Assembly (NCBI GenBank): GCA_963822295.1
Contig: CAWGHD010000002.1
Span: 1,178,001-1,242,000 of the forward strand
DNA from: VRUE01 sp963822295
GTDB taxonomy: Bacteria; Actinomycetota; Thermoleophilia; Solirubrobacterales; 70-9
Direction: 5' to 3'
Length of the DNA: 64,000 nucleotides
Shown here: piece by piece, positions 8,786 through 18,405 of the stretch
Position numbering within the stretch: the first letter of the stretch is position 1
Layout: each line of letters starts with the position of its first letter
Notes under the pieces: model-generated
What the model was told of the DNA's origin: nothing
What the model saw: the letters and a program-made list of their open reading frames with translations, nothing else
Databases searched by the model: none
Made by a program: the position numbers and the translations under genes

Positions 8786-10150
8786 ATGACCGAGATCGAC
8801 CGCAAGCGGATCGCCTCGCTGACCGAGGCCCAGCAGGAGGAGTTCCGCAACCGCACCGGGCGCTCCGCCCAGACCTTCGAGCGCGCCGTCAGGTCGATGC
8901 CCGGCGGCGTCCCCTCCTCCTTCCAGGAAAACGACCCCTGGCCGGTCTACATCGACCGCGGCGAGGGCAGCCGCGTCTGGGACGTCGACGGCAACGAATA
9001 CGTCGACTTCCACAACGGCTTCGGCGTGATGTGCATCGGCCACGCCAACCCGACCGTCGGCGCCGCGGTCAAGGCCCAGATCGACCGCGGCACCCATTTC
9101 GCGGCCCCCACCGACGGCTCGATCGCCGTCGCCGAGGAGCTGGTCCGGCGCTTCGGGCTTCCCCAGTGGCGCTTCAACAACTCGGGCACCGAGGCGACGA
9201 TGGACGCCGTCCACCTCGCCCGCGGCGCGACGGGGCGCGACATGCTGCTCAAGATCGAGGGCTCCTACCACGGCCACCACGACGCGGTGATGGTCTCGGT
9301 CTACCCGGAGCTCGAGGAGCTCGGCGAGCGCGACGACCCGGTCAGCGTCCCCTACGGCGGCGGCACCCCGCGGGCGCTCACCGAGCTGACCCGCTCCGTG
9401 CCCTTCAACGACGCCGAGGCACTCGAGACCGTGCTCGGCAAGATCGGCGACCAGGTCGCCGGGCTGATCATGGAGCCGGCGATGATGAACATCAACATCA
9501 TCCCCCCGCGCGAGGGCTACCTCGAGCGTGTGCGCGAGCTGACCGCGGCGCACGGCATCAAGCTGATCTTCGACGAGGTCAAGACCGGCTGCACGATCGC
9601 GCCGGGGGGCGCCACCGCCCGCTACGGCGTCGTCCCGGACATGATCACCCTCGCCAAGGCGAGCTGCGGCGGCTACCCGGGCGGGGCAATCGGGATGAGC
9701 GCCGAGCTGGCCGCGATCGTCGCCGACGGCACCGTCAAGCAGTACGGGACCTTCAACGGCAACCCGCTGGTGATGGCCGCCGCCGAGGCGACGCTGACCG
9801 AGGTGCTGACCGACGACGCCTACGAGAGGCTCGAGAGCACCAACCGGGCGCTGCTCGACGGCTGCCAGGCGATCATCGACGCGCACGGCCTGCCCGCCTA
9901 CACGGAGGGCCTCGGCGCCAAGGGCTGCGTGATCTTCGCGCCCGAGCGGATCCACGAGTACCGCGACTACCTGACCAAGGTCGACGACGACCTCTCGACC
10001 CTGGCCTGGCTCTACCACATGAACAACGGCATCTTCATGACGCCCGGCGTCGAGGAGGAGTGGACGCTCTCGATCGCCCACGACGAAGCCGACCGACAGC
10101 GCTACCTCGACGCGTTCGAGGCGTTTGCCCGAGACGTGACCGCGGGGTAG
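8786..10150 (+). CDS. Class III PLP aminotransferase, glutamate-1-semialdehyde aminomutase-like
   Basis: A 454-residue fold-type I PLP enzyme. Motifs of the class III / HemL group are present: NSGTEATMDAVHLAR, YHGHHDAVM, FDEVKTG for the PLP-ring Asp region, and TLAKASCGGYPGGAIGMS with the Schiff-base Lys. The HemL signature is only partial (GGYPGG rather than GGGLPVGA) and the gene sits among lipid genes. A transaminase or aminomutase acting on an amine or amino acid other than GSA is therefore more likely than the tetrapyrrole enzyme. It is followed 9 nt later by a SnoaL-like gene, probably in the same transcript or initiated separately by the TAGGAT box that overlaps this stop. Confidence 0.85.
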   Translation: MTEIDRKRIASLTEAQQEEFRNRTGRSAQTFERAVRSMPGGVPSSFQENDPWPVYIDRGEGSRVWDVDGNEYVDFHNGFGVMCIGHANPTVGAAVKAQIDRGTHFAAPTDGSIAVAEELVRRFGLPQWRFNNSGTEATMDAVHLARGATGRDMLLKIEGSYHGHHDAVMVSVYPELEELGERDDPVSVPYGGGTPRALTELTRSVPFNDAEALETVLGKIGDQVAGLIMEPAMMNINIIPPREGYLERVRELTAAHGIKLIFDEVKTGCTIAPGGATARYGVVPDMITLAKASCGGYPGGAIGMSAELAAIVADGTVKQYGTFNGNPLVMAAAEATLTEVLTDDAYERLESTNRALLDGCQAIIDAHGLPAYTEGLGAKGCVIFAPERIHEYRDYLTKVDDDLSTLAWLYHMNNGIFMTPGVEEEWTLSIAHDEADRQRYLDAFEAFARDVTAG

Positions 10151-10153
10151 GAT
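10148..10153 (+). promoter_or_regulatory. -10 box of the SnoaL-like gene, overlapping the upstream stop codon
   Basis: TAGGAT; its first three bases are the TAG stop of the aminotransferase gene. It is followed by CGGCCG and the ATG at 10160. It may allow independent leaderless expression. Confidence 0.4.
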
Positions 10154-10159
10154 CGGCCG

Positions 10160-10708
10160 ATGCCGACCCTACGCGAGGAACAGGCGGTCGCCGAGGGCGG
10201 CGGCCCCACGGCCGCGAGCCCCGCCGACGCGGCGTCCGTCGGGCGCGCCTACTTCGAGGCCGTCGGCGCGAGGGACCTGGATGCGATGACCGCGCTCTGG
10301 GAGCCCGGGACGATGGATGAGATCCACGGCCTGGCCTCGATGCGCGCCCCCGAGGGCATCCGCGAGTGGTTCTCGAACACCTTCCGAGCCGTGCCGGACT
10401 TCCAGATGGAGATCCTCGACCTGATCGCCTCCGGTGAGAAGGTCGCGGTCCGCTGGCACATGACCGGCACCTTCAGCGGCGACGCCAGGTTCGAGGGGGC
10501 GATCGCGACCGGGGAGACGATCGACATCACCGGCTGCGACGTGCTCACCGTCCGCGACGGCAGGATCGTCCACAACGACGCCTACATGAACGGCATGCAG
10601 ATGGCGCGACAGCTTGGCGTCTTCCCGCCCGAGGGGTCGGGCCAGGAGAAGGCGATGATCGGCGCGGTCAACCTGAAGACGCGCGCGGCCCGGCTTCTAC
10701 GCCGCTAG
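10160..10708 (+). CDS. SnoaL-like / NTF2-fold polyketide-cyclase-type protein
   Basis: A 182-residue protein. Residues 28-150 form an NTF2-like (SnoaL, ester cyclase) domain: helix VGRAYFEAVGARDLDAMTAL, then the strand pattern KVAVRWHMTGTFSG and the closing DGRIVHNDAYMNGMQMARQLG. Such domains bind small hydrophobic ligands, and some are isomerases or cyclases; no catalytic residue can be assigned with confidence. A further 30 C-terminal residues end in KTRAARLLRR. It lies directly downstream of the class III aminotransferase and overlaps the convergent GGDEF-EAL gene by 12 bases. Confidence 0.75.
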   Translation: MPTLREEQAVAEGGGPTAASPADAASVGRAYFEAVGARDLDAMTALWEPGTMDEIHGLASMRAPEGIREWFSNTFRAVPDFQMEILDLIASGEKVAVRWHMTGTFSGDARFEGAIATGETIDITGCDVLTVRDGRIVHNDAYMNGMQMARQLGVFPPEGSGQEKAMIGAVNLKTRAARLLRR

Positions 10709-12103
10709 CGCCTCATCCACGTCGACGGGTTTCCCGAGGTGGAAGCCCTGCGCCATGTCGACGCCGTAGTCGCGCAGCATCGTCGTCGTCTCGTCGTCCT
10801 GGACGTACTCGGCGATCGTCGCCTTGCCGAGGCCGCGGGCGATCTGGACGATCGCCTGGACCGTGAGCTGGTCGGCGTCGCTGCGTGGCATGTCGCGGAT
10901 GAAGGTGCCGTCGATCTTGATCAGGTCGAAGGGGAGGGCTTTCAGGTAGTGGAAGGGGCCGAAGCCGGTGCCGTAGTCGTCGATCGCGACCTGGCATCCG
11001 AACTCGGACAGCCGGTCGGCGAAGCCGCCGGCCTTGGCGTAGTCCTGGGGCTTCGAGGTCGAGGTGATCTCGAAGGTGCAGCGCGAGGGGTCGGCGTCGC
11101 CTTCGTCGAGGCGCCGCTCGATGAACTCCATGACCGAGATGTCCGAGAGCGAAGCGCCCGAGAGGTTGACGTGGAGCGATACCGGCTGGCCCTCGCGCTC
11201 GCGCCTGCCGAGCAGCTCGAGGGCGCGGGCGACGACCCAGCGGTCGAGCTCCTGGATCATCCCCGACCTTTCCGCCGCGCCGATGAAGTCCGCAGCCGGC
11301 AGCAGCTGGCCGTCGTCGCTGGTCATCCGCAGCAGCAGCTCGTAGCGCTCGATCCCGCCCGAGGCGAGGCTGCGGATCGGCTGGGTATGGAGGCTGAGCC
11401 GGTCCTGGGTCAGCGCGTCGCGGATCCGCGCGCTCGTCGTCTGACGGCGCCGCGGAGCCTCCGTCTCGCCGGGCTCGCGGTAGAGCGCGATCTGGTTGCG
11501 CCCGTCCTCCTTGGCGCGGTACATCGCCTGGTCGGCCGCGACCAGGACCGACTCGGGGCTCTCGGTCTGCTCGCCGCCGAACATCGTGACCCCGACGCTG
11601 ATCGTCACCGGGTCGGCCTCCGGCGAGGGGCGGGCGTGCTCCGCCACCTGGGCGCGCAGGTCCTCGCCGAGCTGGAGGGCGCCCTCGGTGTCGGTCTGCG
11701 GCATCAGCACGGCCAGCTCGTCGCCCGAGAGACGGGCGACGATGTCGGTGTTGCGCACCCGTTCGCGCATGATCCTGGCGATCTGGCGGATCAGGTTGTC
11801 GCCGGCGTGATGGCCGAGGCTGTCGTTGACGGCCTTGAGGCCGTCGATGTCGATGATCATCACCGCGCCCATTCCGCCGTAGCGGGCGGCGAAGGCGACG
11901 TAGTTGTCGAGTTCGGCCCGGAACCGGCGGCGGTCGAGCAGGCCGGTCAGCGAGTCGTGGTCGGCGAGGTAGCGAAGCTCCGCCTCGGTCTTCTCGGCGC
12001 GCTCCAAGGCGCCGAGGACGACCTCGCGGTCTCCGGCGTCGAGCTTCTCGAGAACCGCCTCGACAGAGGGCTCGCTCGCCACCGGATCTCTCTCTCCAGG
12101 CAT
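10697..12103 (-). CDS. GGDEF-EAL protein with degenerate EAL domain
   Basis: A 468-residue cytosolic protein without membrane helices. A short N-terminal coiled segment (about 1-40) precedes a GGDEF domain (about 41-205) with active-site motif SGDEL (126-130) and an inhibitory I-site RNTD (117-120) at the canonical five-residue spacing. A diguanylate cyclase activity is therefore plausible. The EAL domain (about 225-465) has ELL (255-257) in place of EAL and keeps DDYG (375-378) and the Lys in LIKIDG. The usual catalytic Glu of the ITE motif is Ser (ITSTS, 346-350), so phosphodiesterase activity is doubtful. A TAGGGT box lies 6 nt before the ATG at 12103. Confidence 0.92.
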   Translation of the reverse strand: MPGERDPVASEPSVEAVLEKLDAGDREVVLGALERAEKTEAELRYLADHDSLTGLLDRRRFRAELDNYVAFAARYGGMGAVMIIDIDGLKAVNDSLGHHAGDNLIRQIARIMRERVRNTDIVARLSGDELAVLMPQTDTEGALQLGEDLRAQVAEHARPSPEADPVTISVGVTMFGGEQTESPESVLVAADQAMYRAKEDGRNQIALYREPGETEAPRRRQTTSARIRDALTQDRLSLHTQPIRSLASGGIERYELLLRMTSDDGQLLPAADFIGAAERSGMIQELDRWVVARALELLGRREREGQPVSLHVNLSGASLSDISVMEFIERRLDEGDADPSRCTFEITSTSKPQDYAKAGGFADRLSEFGCQVAIDDYGTGFGPFHYLKALPFDLIKIDGTFIRDMPRSDADQLTVQAIVQIARGLGKATIAEYVQDDETTTMLRDYGVDMAQGFHLGKPVDVDEALAA

Positions 12104-12109
12104 CCGTGA

Positions 12110-12115
12110 ACCCTA
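12110..12115 (-). promoter_or_regulatory. -10 box of the GGDEF-EAL gene
   Basis: TAGGGT on the minus strand, 6 nt before the start codon at 12103. Leaderless layout. Confidence 0.45.
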
Positions 12116-12199
12116 GTCCTTTTTCGCTTCCCAATGCCGAATCAGGACGTTCGGACGACGCATCCGGCCCACTATCGCTGACCCCCCACCGACGAAAAG

Positions 12200-12205
12200 T
12201 AGGCT
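12200..12205 (+). promoter_or_regulatory. -10 box of the YyaL-like gene
   Basis: TAGGCT followed by GGAGGG and the ATG at 12212. The same six bases could act as a ribosome binding site, so leaderless initiation is not certain here. Confidence 0.4.
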
Positions 12206-12211
12206 GGAGGG

Positions 12212-14217
12212 ATGAGCAACCGACTCGCCCGCGAGACAAGTCCATATCTGGTCCAGCACAGCCGGAACCCCGTCGACTGGTTCCCGTGGGGAGAGGAGGC
12301 GCTTGCCCGCGCCCGTGAGGAGGACAGGCCGATCCTGCTCTCGGTCGGCTACTCGGCCTGCCACTGGTGCCACGTGATGGAGCGCGAGTCCTTCGAGGAC
12401 GAGGAGACCGCCGCCTACATGAACGAGCACTTCGTCAACGTCAAGGTCGACCGTGAGGAGCGGCCCGACGTCGACGCGATCTACATGGAGGCGGTGCAGG
12501 CGATCAGCGGCCACGGCGGCTGGCCGATGACCGTCTTCCTCGATCCCGAGGGGGTCCCCTTCTACGGCGGCACCTACTTCCCGCCCGACGAGAGTCGCGG
12601 CATGCCCAGCTTCCGGATGGTGATGGAAGCGGTCGTCCAGGCCTTCGTCGGCAAACGCGACGAGATCCGCGAGCGCGCGGCGGAGACCCGCGAGCGCCTC
12701 GGCGCGATCGGGCGGGTCGAGCCGGCCGGCGAGGCGCCGGAGGCGACGATCCTGGAGGAGGCCGTCGAACGACTGCGGGCCGCCGCCGACCTCGAGCGTG
12801 GGGGCTTCGGCGGGGCGCCGAAGTTCCCCCCGCCTCGGCGCTGGAGCTGCTGCTGGCCCGTGGGGAGAGGGAGCCGGTCGAGCGCACGCTCGACGCGATG
12901 ATGGCGGGTGGCATCTACGACCAGGTCGGCGGCGGCTTCGCCCGCTACGCGGTGGACGCCGATTGGCTCGTCCCCCACTTCGAGAAGATGCTCTACGACA
13001 ACGCCCTGCTCGCCCGCGCCTACCTGCACGGCTGGCAGGCGCTCGGCCACGACCGCTACCGACGGGTCTGCGAGGAGACGCTCGACTGGATGCTGGGCGA
13101 GATGCGCGGGCCCGAGGGCGGCTTCTACTCGGCCCTCGACGCCGACTCCGAGGGCGAGGAGGGGCGCTTCTACGTCTGGACGCCCGACGAGATCCGCTAC
13201 GTCCTCTCGGGAGGCGAGGCGGACCCGGATCTCATCAAGTTCGCCATGCATGACATGGAGAACTTGATGAGATTTTTTGGGGTGACGGAGGGGGGGAACT
13301 TCGAGGGGCGGAACATCCTCCACCTGGCGGAGGGGGCGGACGCGGAGGCGCCGGAGAACCTTGCGGAGATGCGGCAGGCGCTCTACGAGGCGCGGTCGGC
13401 GCGGGTTTGGCCGGGCCTCGACGACAAGCGCCTCGCGTCGTGGAACGCGCTCGCGATCGCAGCCCTCGCCGAGGCGGGGGCGGTGCTCGGCCGGGACGAC
13501 TACCTCGAGGCGGCGCGCGAGTGCGCCGAGTTCGTGCTCGGCGAGATGACCGACCCGCAGGGGCGCCTCCTGCGCACCTACAAGGACGGCGAGGCCCGGC
13601 TCAACGCCTACCTCGAGGACCACGCGTACCTGCTGGAGGCGCTGCTGGGGCTCTACGAAGCGACATTCGAGCCGCGCTGGTACGAGCGGGCCCGCGAGCT
13701 GGCCGAGACGATGGTCGCCCGCTTCGGCGACCCGGCGCGCGGCGGTTTCTTCTCGACCTCAGACGACCACGAGGAGCTGATCGCCCGCCGCAAGGAGATC
13801 GGCGACCACCCGATCCCGTCGGGCAACTCCTCGGCGGCGATGGGGCTGCTGCGGCTCGCCGCGCTCAGCGGATCGCGCGCCCACGAGGAGCAGGCCGAGG
13901 CGGTCTTCCGGCTCTTCGCGACCCCCGCCACCCGCCACCCCGACGCCTTCGCCCATCTGCTCCGCGCGCTCGACTTCCACCTCTCGCCCACAAGGGAGGT
14001 CGCCCTCGTCGGCGACGACCTCTCCGCGCTGGCGGCGGCGGTCCGCGCCGAGCACCGCCCGCACCTGGTCCTCGCCGGCGGCCCCGAGGGCAGCCCCCTG
14101 CCCGAGCTGCTCGCGCAGCGGACGACCGTGGACGGCAGGCCCGCCGCATACGTCTGCGAGCGCTTCGCGTGCAGGGCGCCTGTGACGAACGCACAGGAGC
14201 TGGTCGCGCTTCTCTGA
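12212..14217 (+). CDS. YyaL/SPATA20-type thioredoxin-domain protein (single frameshift)
   Basis: Reads as one protein of about 668 residues, the normal length for the family, if one base is restored in the C6 run at 12826-12831. The first part (12212 to about 12830) gives the N-terminal DUF255 thioredoxin-like domain with YSACHWCHVMERESF. The second continues as ASALELLLARGE in another frame, then the (alpha/alpha)6-barrel-like region with GGIYDQVGGGFARYAVD and HFEKMLYDNALLARAY. Family members are predicted to have a thioredoxin and an epimerase-like domain; their function is poorly known. The frameshift sits in a homopolymer and both halves are fully conserved, so a sequencing error is more likely than true loss. 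Confidence 0.85.
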
Positions 14218-14232
14218 TACGGATGTGGGCCG

Positions 14233-16728
14233 ATGAGGGGCTCACTCTTCACCTTCGCCGCCGGCCGTCGCGCCAAGTGGATCATCTTTGCCGTCTGGTT
14301 CGTGGCGATATTCGCTGCCACGAACGTCTTCGACCTGCCGGGCAAGTACAAAGACGCCGAAACCAACGAGGCGTCCTCCTATCTTCCCGGCGACGCCGAA
14401 TCCACCCACGCCCTCGACGCGACCGAGTCGCTCCAGAAAGGCGAAATCGCGACCGCCGTGATCGTCTACCGGCGCGACTCCGGCCTCACGGAGGCCGACG
14501 GCCGCACGATCCGCGAAGACATCGCCGCGATGACCGAGGAGCGATTCGAAGGCGTGATCGCCGGCGGCGCGACCGCCGCCTCCGGGGGCTCGACCGGCAG
14601 GGAGAGCGGCGGCGATGCCGCCGCGCCGCCTCCGGGCCGGGCTCCGTCCCCGGTCGGGTGCGGGACGCTGACCACCGAGGTGCCGGGCCAACCGGCGGGC
14701 TACGCGCCCTTCGTCGGCCCGATCTGCTCGCCGGACGGCAAGGAGGCGATCGTCAACGCCTACATCAAGGGCGACGGCGAGGGCGAACGAATCGTCGACC
14801 CGGTCCAGTTCTGGCGCGACGAGATCAGCGATGAAGCGGGCGGCCTCGAAGCGAAGATCACCGGCGGCGCCGGCTTCTCGGCCGACGCGATCGAAGTCTT
14901 CGAAAGCCTCGACGGGACCCTGCTGGTCGCCGCGCTCAGCCTCGTGATCTTCCTGCTGATCCTGATCTACCGCTCGCCGATGTTCTTCCTGATCCCGTTG
15001 ATCGCAGTGGTCTTCGCCGAGACCCTGTCGCAATCCCTCGGCTACGGCCTGACCGAGCTCGGCATCACCGTCAACGGCCAGTCGAGCTCAATCACGTCGA
15101 TCCTCGTCCTGGGAGCGGGGACCGACTACGCGCTGCTGCTCGTCGCCCGATATCGCGAGGAGCTGCACCACACGGTCGACAAGCACGAGGCGATGCGCAC
15201 CGCCCTGGCCTCGGCGGGCCCGGCGATCTTCGCCTCGGCGGCGACTGTGATCGCCGCCCTGCTCTGCCTGGTCGTGGCCAAGGTCAACGGCACCGCGGGC
15301 ATGGGGCCGATCGCGGCGTTGGGCATCGCCTGCGCGGCACTGGCGATGCTCACCCTGCTGCCGGCGCTGCTGACGATCTTCGGCCGCCGCGCTTTCTGGC
15401 CCTTCGTCCCGCACACGCCGGAGACCACCCCGGCCGCCGACGCGGTATCCGAGAAGGCGCGCCGCAGCTTCCTCGAGGGCTCGGGTGCCGTCGCCCTGAT
15501 CAAGGTCATCCTCGCCTCAGTCCTCGTCTTCGTCCTGCTGCCCCTGGTCCTGCTCAACTGGGTCCTGCGCATCCTCAGCGGCCGCCGCGTCCCGTCGCTG
15601 ATCGTCGGCCCGCTTGACCGCAGGGTCTTCACGCCCTATGAGATGCGCCGCCACGACCTCGAGCACACCGCGGACGCCACCCACGGCATGTGGAAACGGG
15701 TCGGCGACCGGGTCGCGGCCTCGCCGAAGCGTGTCGCACTGGGCTCGGTCGCGATTCTGCTCGTGCTCTGCGCCGGCCTCGCCACCTTCTCCACGGACCT
15801 CACCGCCGAAGACACCTACCGCACGGAAGTCGAATCGGTCGAAGGCCAGGATCTGCTCAACAAGAGCTTCCCCTCGGGCACGACCGCGCTGACCGACATC
15901 GTCGTCGAGGATCGCGCCGACGTGCCGGCGGTCAGAGCCGCAATCATCGAAGTCGACGGGGTCGAGGCGGTCTCGCAGTCCGTCGCCGAAGGCCCGCCGG
16001 GGACCCTGGTCCAGGCGACTCTGGAGCCGAATCCTTACTCGACCGAGGCCTTCGACCTGATCGACCCGATCCGCGATGCCGCGCACGAGACGGCGGCGAG
16101 CTCTCTCGTCGGCGGGCCGACCGCGATCGAATTCGACGTTCGCGACGCCGCGGGCTGGGACTCGATCGTGATCCCGCCGATCATCCTGGTCGTCGTCTTC
16201 CTGATCCTGATCGGCCTGCTGCGCGCCGTGGTCGCGCCGCTGATCCTGATCGGCACGGTGATCCTCAGCTTCCTGGCTGCGCTCGGAGTCGGCTATTTCG
16301 CCTTCGAGTTCATCTTCGACTTCCCCGGCTCCGACCCCTCGCTGCCGCTCTTCGCCTTCGTCTTCCTGGTCGCCCTGGGGGTCGACTACAACATCTTCCT
16401 GATCGCCCGCGCCCGCGAGGAGACGATCCAGCATGGCTCCCAGCAGGGGATCCTGCGAGCCCTGGCCGTGACGGGCGCCGTGATCACCAGCGCCGGCATC
16501 GTCCTTGCCGGCACCTTCGCGGCGCTCGCCGTGGTACCGCTCACGTTCCTCACCGAGATCGGCTTCGTCGTCGCCTTCGGCGTCCTGCTCGACACCTTCC
16601 TGGTCCGCAGCGTCCTCGTCCCGGCGCTGGCGTTGATGAGCGCCGACAACTTCTGGTGGCCCTCCGCCCTCTCGAAGCCCGGCAACACCCCAGCTCCCCC
16701 CGCCGGCGACTCAACCCCCGGCAGCTAG
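14233..16728 (+). CDS. MMPL-family RND transporter
   Basis: An 831-residue transporter of the same superfamily as the 5.1-kb and 31.7-kb genes, but longer. An N-terminal helix (residues about 15-32) is followed by a soluble domain holding a Gly/Ser/Pro-rich low-complexity insert near residues 115-135. The first membrane bundle has VLGAGTDYALLLVARYREE, a cytoplasmic linker follows, and the second half repeats the pattern with LGVDYNIFLIARAREE. The ATG at 14233 starts 15 nt after the YyaL-like stop, so the two may be co-transcribed. The substrate is unknown. The C terminus is a short Pro/Gly-rich tail followed by an inverted repeat at 16.8 kb. Confidence 0.9.
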   Translation: MRGSLFTFAAGRRAKWIIFAVWFVAIFAATNVFDLPGKYKDAETNEASSYLPGDAESTHALDATESLQKGEIATAVIVYRRDSGLTEADGRTIREDIAAMTEERFEGVIAGGATAASGGSTGRESGGDAAAPPPGRAPSPVGCGTLTTEVPGQPAGYAPFVGPICSPDGKEAIVNAYIKGDGEGERIVDPVQFWRDEISDEAGGLEAKITGGAGFSADAIEVFESLDGTLLVAALSLVIFLLILIYRSPMFFLIPLIAVVFAETLSQSLGYGLTELGITVNGQSSSITSILVLGAGTDYALLLVARYREELHHTVDKHEAMRTALASAGPAIFASAATVIAALLCLVVAKVNGTAGMGPIAALGIACAALAMLTLLPALLTIFGRRAFWPFVPHTPETTPAADAVSEKARRSFLEGSGAVALIKVILASVLVFVLLPLVLLNWVLRILSGRRVPSLIVGPLDRRVFTPYEMRRHDLEHTADATHGMWKRVGDRVAASPKRVALGSVAILLVLCAGLATFSTDLTAEDTYRTEVESVEGQDLLNKSFPSGTTALTDIVVEDRADVPAVRAAIIEVDGVEAVSQSVAEGPPGTLVQATLEPNPYSTEAFDLIDPIRDAAHETAASSLVGGPTAIEFDVRDAAGWDSIVIPPIILVVVFLILIGLLRAVVAPLILIGTVILSFLAALGVGYFAFEFIFDFPGSDPSLPLFAFVFLVALGVDYNIFLIARAREETIQHGSQQGILRALAVTGAVITSAGIVLAGTFAALAVVPLTFLTEIGFVVAFGVLLDTFLVRSVLVPALALMSADNFWWPSALSKPGNTPAPPAGDSTPGS

Positions 16729-16820
16729 AGACGCAACCGCAACAAGTTCCGGCGTCCAGGCGCCAGCGCCTCGAACCCTCCTCGTCTTGCTCCCAACGTC
16801 CCTCGCGCGGGTGGCGCAGA

Positions 16821-16874
16821 CTGAGGGGGGGCCGAGAACGGACCCAGTTCGGCCCGCCCGCAGGCCCCCCTCAG
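16821..16874. repeat. Inverted repeat, copy A of a dispersed palindromic element
   Basis: The arms are CTGAGGGGGGGCC (16821-16833) and its complement at 16863-16874, with one bulged G. The 29-nt loop (16834-16862) is nearly identical, with one mismatch, to the reverse complement of the loop of the hairpin at 59.6 kb. It lies between the MmpL stop and the convergent glnA stop and has no U-run on either side. It could be a terminator-like or REP-like element. Confidence 0.7.
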
Positions 16875-16900
16875 GCTGTGTCAGGACCCGCGCAGAGGCG

Positions 16901-18253
16901 CTAGAGCACCGGCAAGAAGTTTTCGATCTCGTAAGGGGTCACCTGCACCCGGTACTCGTCCCATTCCTGCCGCTTGATCTCGATGAAGCGGCGGAAGGTG
17001 TGCTCGCCGAGCGTGCGCAGGACCAGCTCGGAGTCGGCCGCGACCTCGATCGCCTCGCCGAGCGTCGAGGGCAGCTGCTCGATGCCCTGGTGGGCCAGCT
17101 CCTCCGGCGAGAGGTGGTAGAGGTTCTGCTCCATCGGCTCGGGCAGCTCGTAGCCCTTCTCGACGCCCTCGAGGCCGGCCTGCAGCATTCCGGCGAAGCA
17201 GAGGTAGGGGTTGGCGGCGGGGTCCGGGCAGCGCAGCTCGGCCCGGGTCGCCCCCTCCTTCCCCGGGTGGTAGAGCGGCACCCGGATCAGCGCCGAGCGG
17301 TTGCGCCTCGACCAGGCGAGGTAGACGGGCGCCTCGTAGCCCGGGACCAGGCGCTTGTAGGAGTTGACCCACTGGGCGAAGAGGGGCGAGATCTCCCGCG
17401 CGTGCTTGAGCTGCCCGGCGATGAAGGCCTTCGCGGTCGCCGAGAGGAAGTACTGGTCATCAGCATCGAAGAAGGCGTTCTTGCCGTCTTTCGTGAGGCT
17501 CTGGTGGACGTGCATCCCGGAGCCGTTCTCGCCGAAGAGCGGCTTCGGCATGAAGGTCGCGTGCCAGCCGTATTTCATCGCGTACTCCTTGACCACGATG
17601 CGGTAGGTCATGCAGTCGTCGGCCATCTCGAGCGCGTTCTTGTAGCGCATGTCGACCTCGTGCTGGGAGGGGCCGACCTCGTGGTGTGCGTACTCGACGT
17701 GGATGCCCATCTTCTCCAGCGCCAGGATCGTCTCGCGGCGCACGTCGGTGCCGGCGTCGAGCGTGGTCAGGTCGAAGTAGCCGCCCTCGTCGAGCACCTC
17801 GGGCACGCCGCCCTCGGGGCTGGAGGATTTGAAGTAGAAGAACTCCAGCTCGGGACCGATGTTGTAGGCGTCGAAGCCGAGCTCCTGCGCCCGGTCGAGG
17901 GCACGGCGCAGGATCCAGCGGGGGTCGCCCTCGTAGGCCTCGCCGCCGGGGACCTGGACGTCGCAGAACATGCGGGCGACGGCGTTCTCCTCTTCGGGGC
18001 GCCAGGGCAGGAGCTCGAAGGTCGAGGGGTCGGGCATCGCGATCATGTCCGACTCCTCGATCGGGTTGAAGCCGGTGATCGAGGACCCGTCGAAGCCCAT
18101 GCCGCCGTCGAAGGCGTCGTCGAGCTCGGCGGCGTTGATCGAGAAGCTCTTGAGCTGGCCGAGCACGTCCGTGAACCAGAGGCGCACGAAGCGGACGTCG
18201 TGATCCTTGACGATCTTGGCGACGTCGGCTGCGGTCGTCGGTTGCTCTGCCAT
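16901..18253 (-). CDS. glnA: Glutamine synthetase, type I
   Basis: A 450-residue GlnA that makes glutamine from glutamate, ammonia and ATP as a dodecamer. The beta-grasp start is followed by MGFDGSSITGF, metal-binding GPELEFFYF, YAHHEVGPSQHEVDMRY, ATP-binding KYGWHATFMPKP, HVHQSL, and NRSALIRVPLYHPGKEGATR. The C-terminal NLYHLSPEE retains the Tyr equivalent to the adenylylation site of beta-type enzymes, but the shorter length resembles the alpha group, so adenylylation is uncertain. The ATG at 18253 has AGGAGG upstream. The gene is monocistronic, with no riboswitch-like structure seen in the 180 bases upstream. Confidence 0.96.
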   Translation of the reverse strand: MAEQPTTAADVAKIVKDHDVRFVRLWFTDVLGQLKSFSINAAELDDAFDGGMGFDGSSITGFNPIEESDMIAMPDPSTFELLPWRPEEENAVARMFCDVQVPGGEAYEGDPRWILRRALDRAQELGFDAYNIGPELEFFYFKSSSPEGGVPEVLDEGGYFDLTTLDAGTDVRRETILALEKMGIHVEYAHHEVGPSQHEVDMRYKNALEMADDCMTYRIVVKEYAMKYGWHATFMPKPLFGENGSGMHVHQSLTKDGKNAFFDADDQYFLSATAKAFIAGQLKHAREISPLFAQWVNSYKRLVPGYEAPVYLAWSRRNRSALIRVPLYHPGKEGATRAELRCPDPAANPYLCFAGMLQAGLEGVEKGYELPEPMEQNLYHLSPEELAHQGIEQLPSTLGEAIEVAADSELVLRTLGEHTFRRFIEIKRQEWDEYRVQVTPYEIENFLPVL

Positions 18254-18384
18254 GCGCTGCCTCCTGGGCGGGTGTCGAAGCGAGGCCGGAACGATAGGCG
18301 AAGTGAACCGGTGAGGTGCGAACTGCCGTACAAGCGGGTAGAGAAGGCCATCCCCAGGCTTGAAGGTTCCGCCGGAACCCGGTA

Positions 18385-18405
18385 TAACTTACTTCAGGTA
18401 AGTTA
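18385..18405. promoter_or_regulatory. Palindromic operator upstream of the CMD-family gene
   Basis: Perfect inverted repeat TAACTTAC-ttcag-GTAAGTTA (8-bp arms, 5-nt spacer) in an unusually AT-rich stretch 30-50 nt upstream of the ATG at 18434. The shape suits a dimeric winged-helix or TetR regulator. It shares ACTTACTT with the HxlR-MmpL intergenic region at 5101-5108, so the HxlR protein at 4.4 kb is a candidate binder (inference). Confidence 0.6.

Noticed and set aside
7262..10081. A 939-codon open frame on the minus strand
   Set aside because: It is the antisense shadow of the acyl-CoA synthetase and aminotransferase genes in very GC-rich DNA; low-complexity Arg/Gly/Ala/Val composition and no domain.
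8786..10150. hemL (glutamate-1-semialdehyde aminomutase) assignment
   Set aside because: Motifs around the PLP lysine differ from HemL and the context is lipid metabolism, so only the class III family is claimed.
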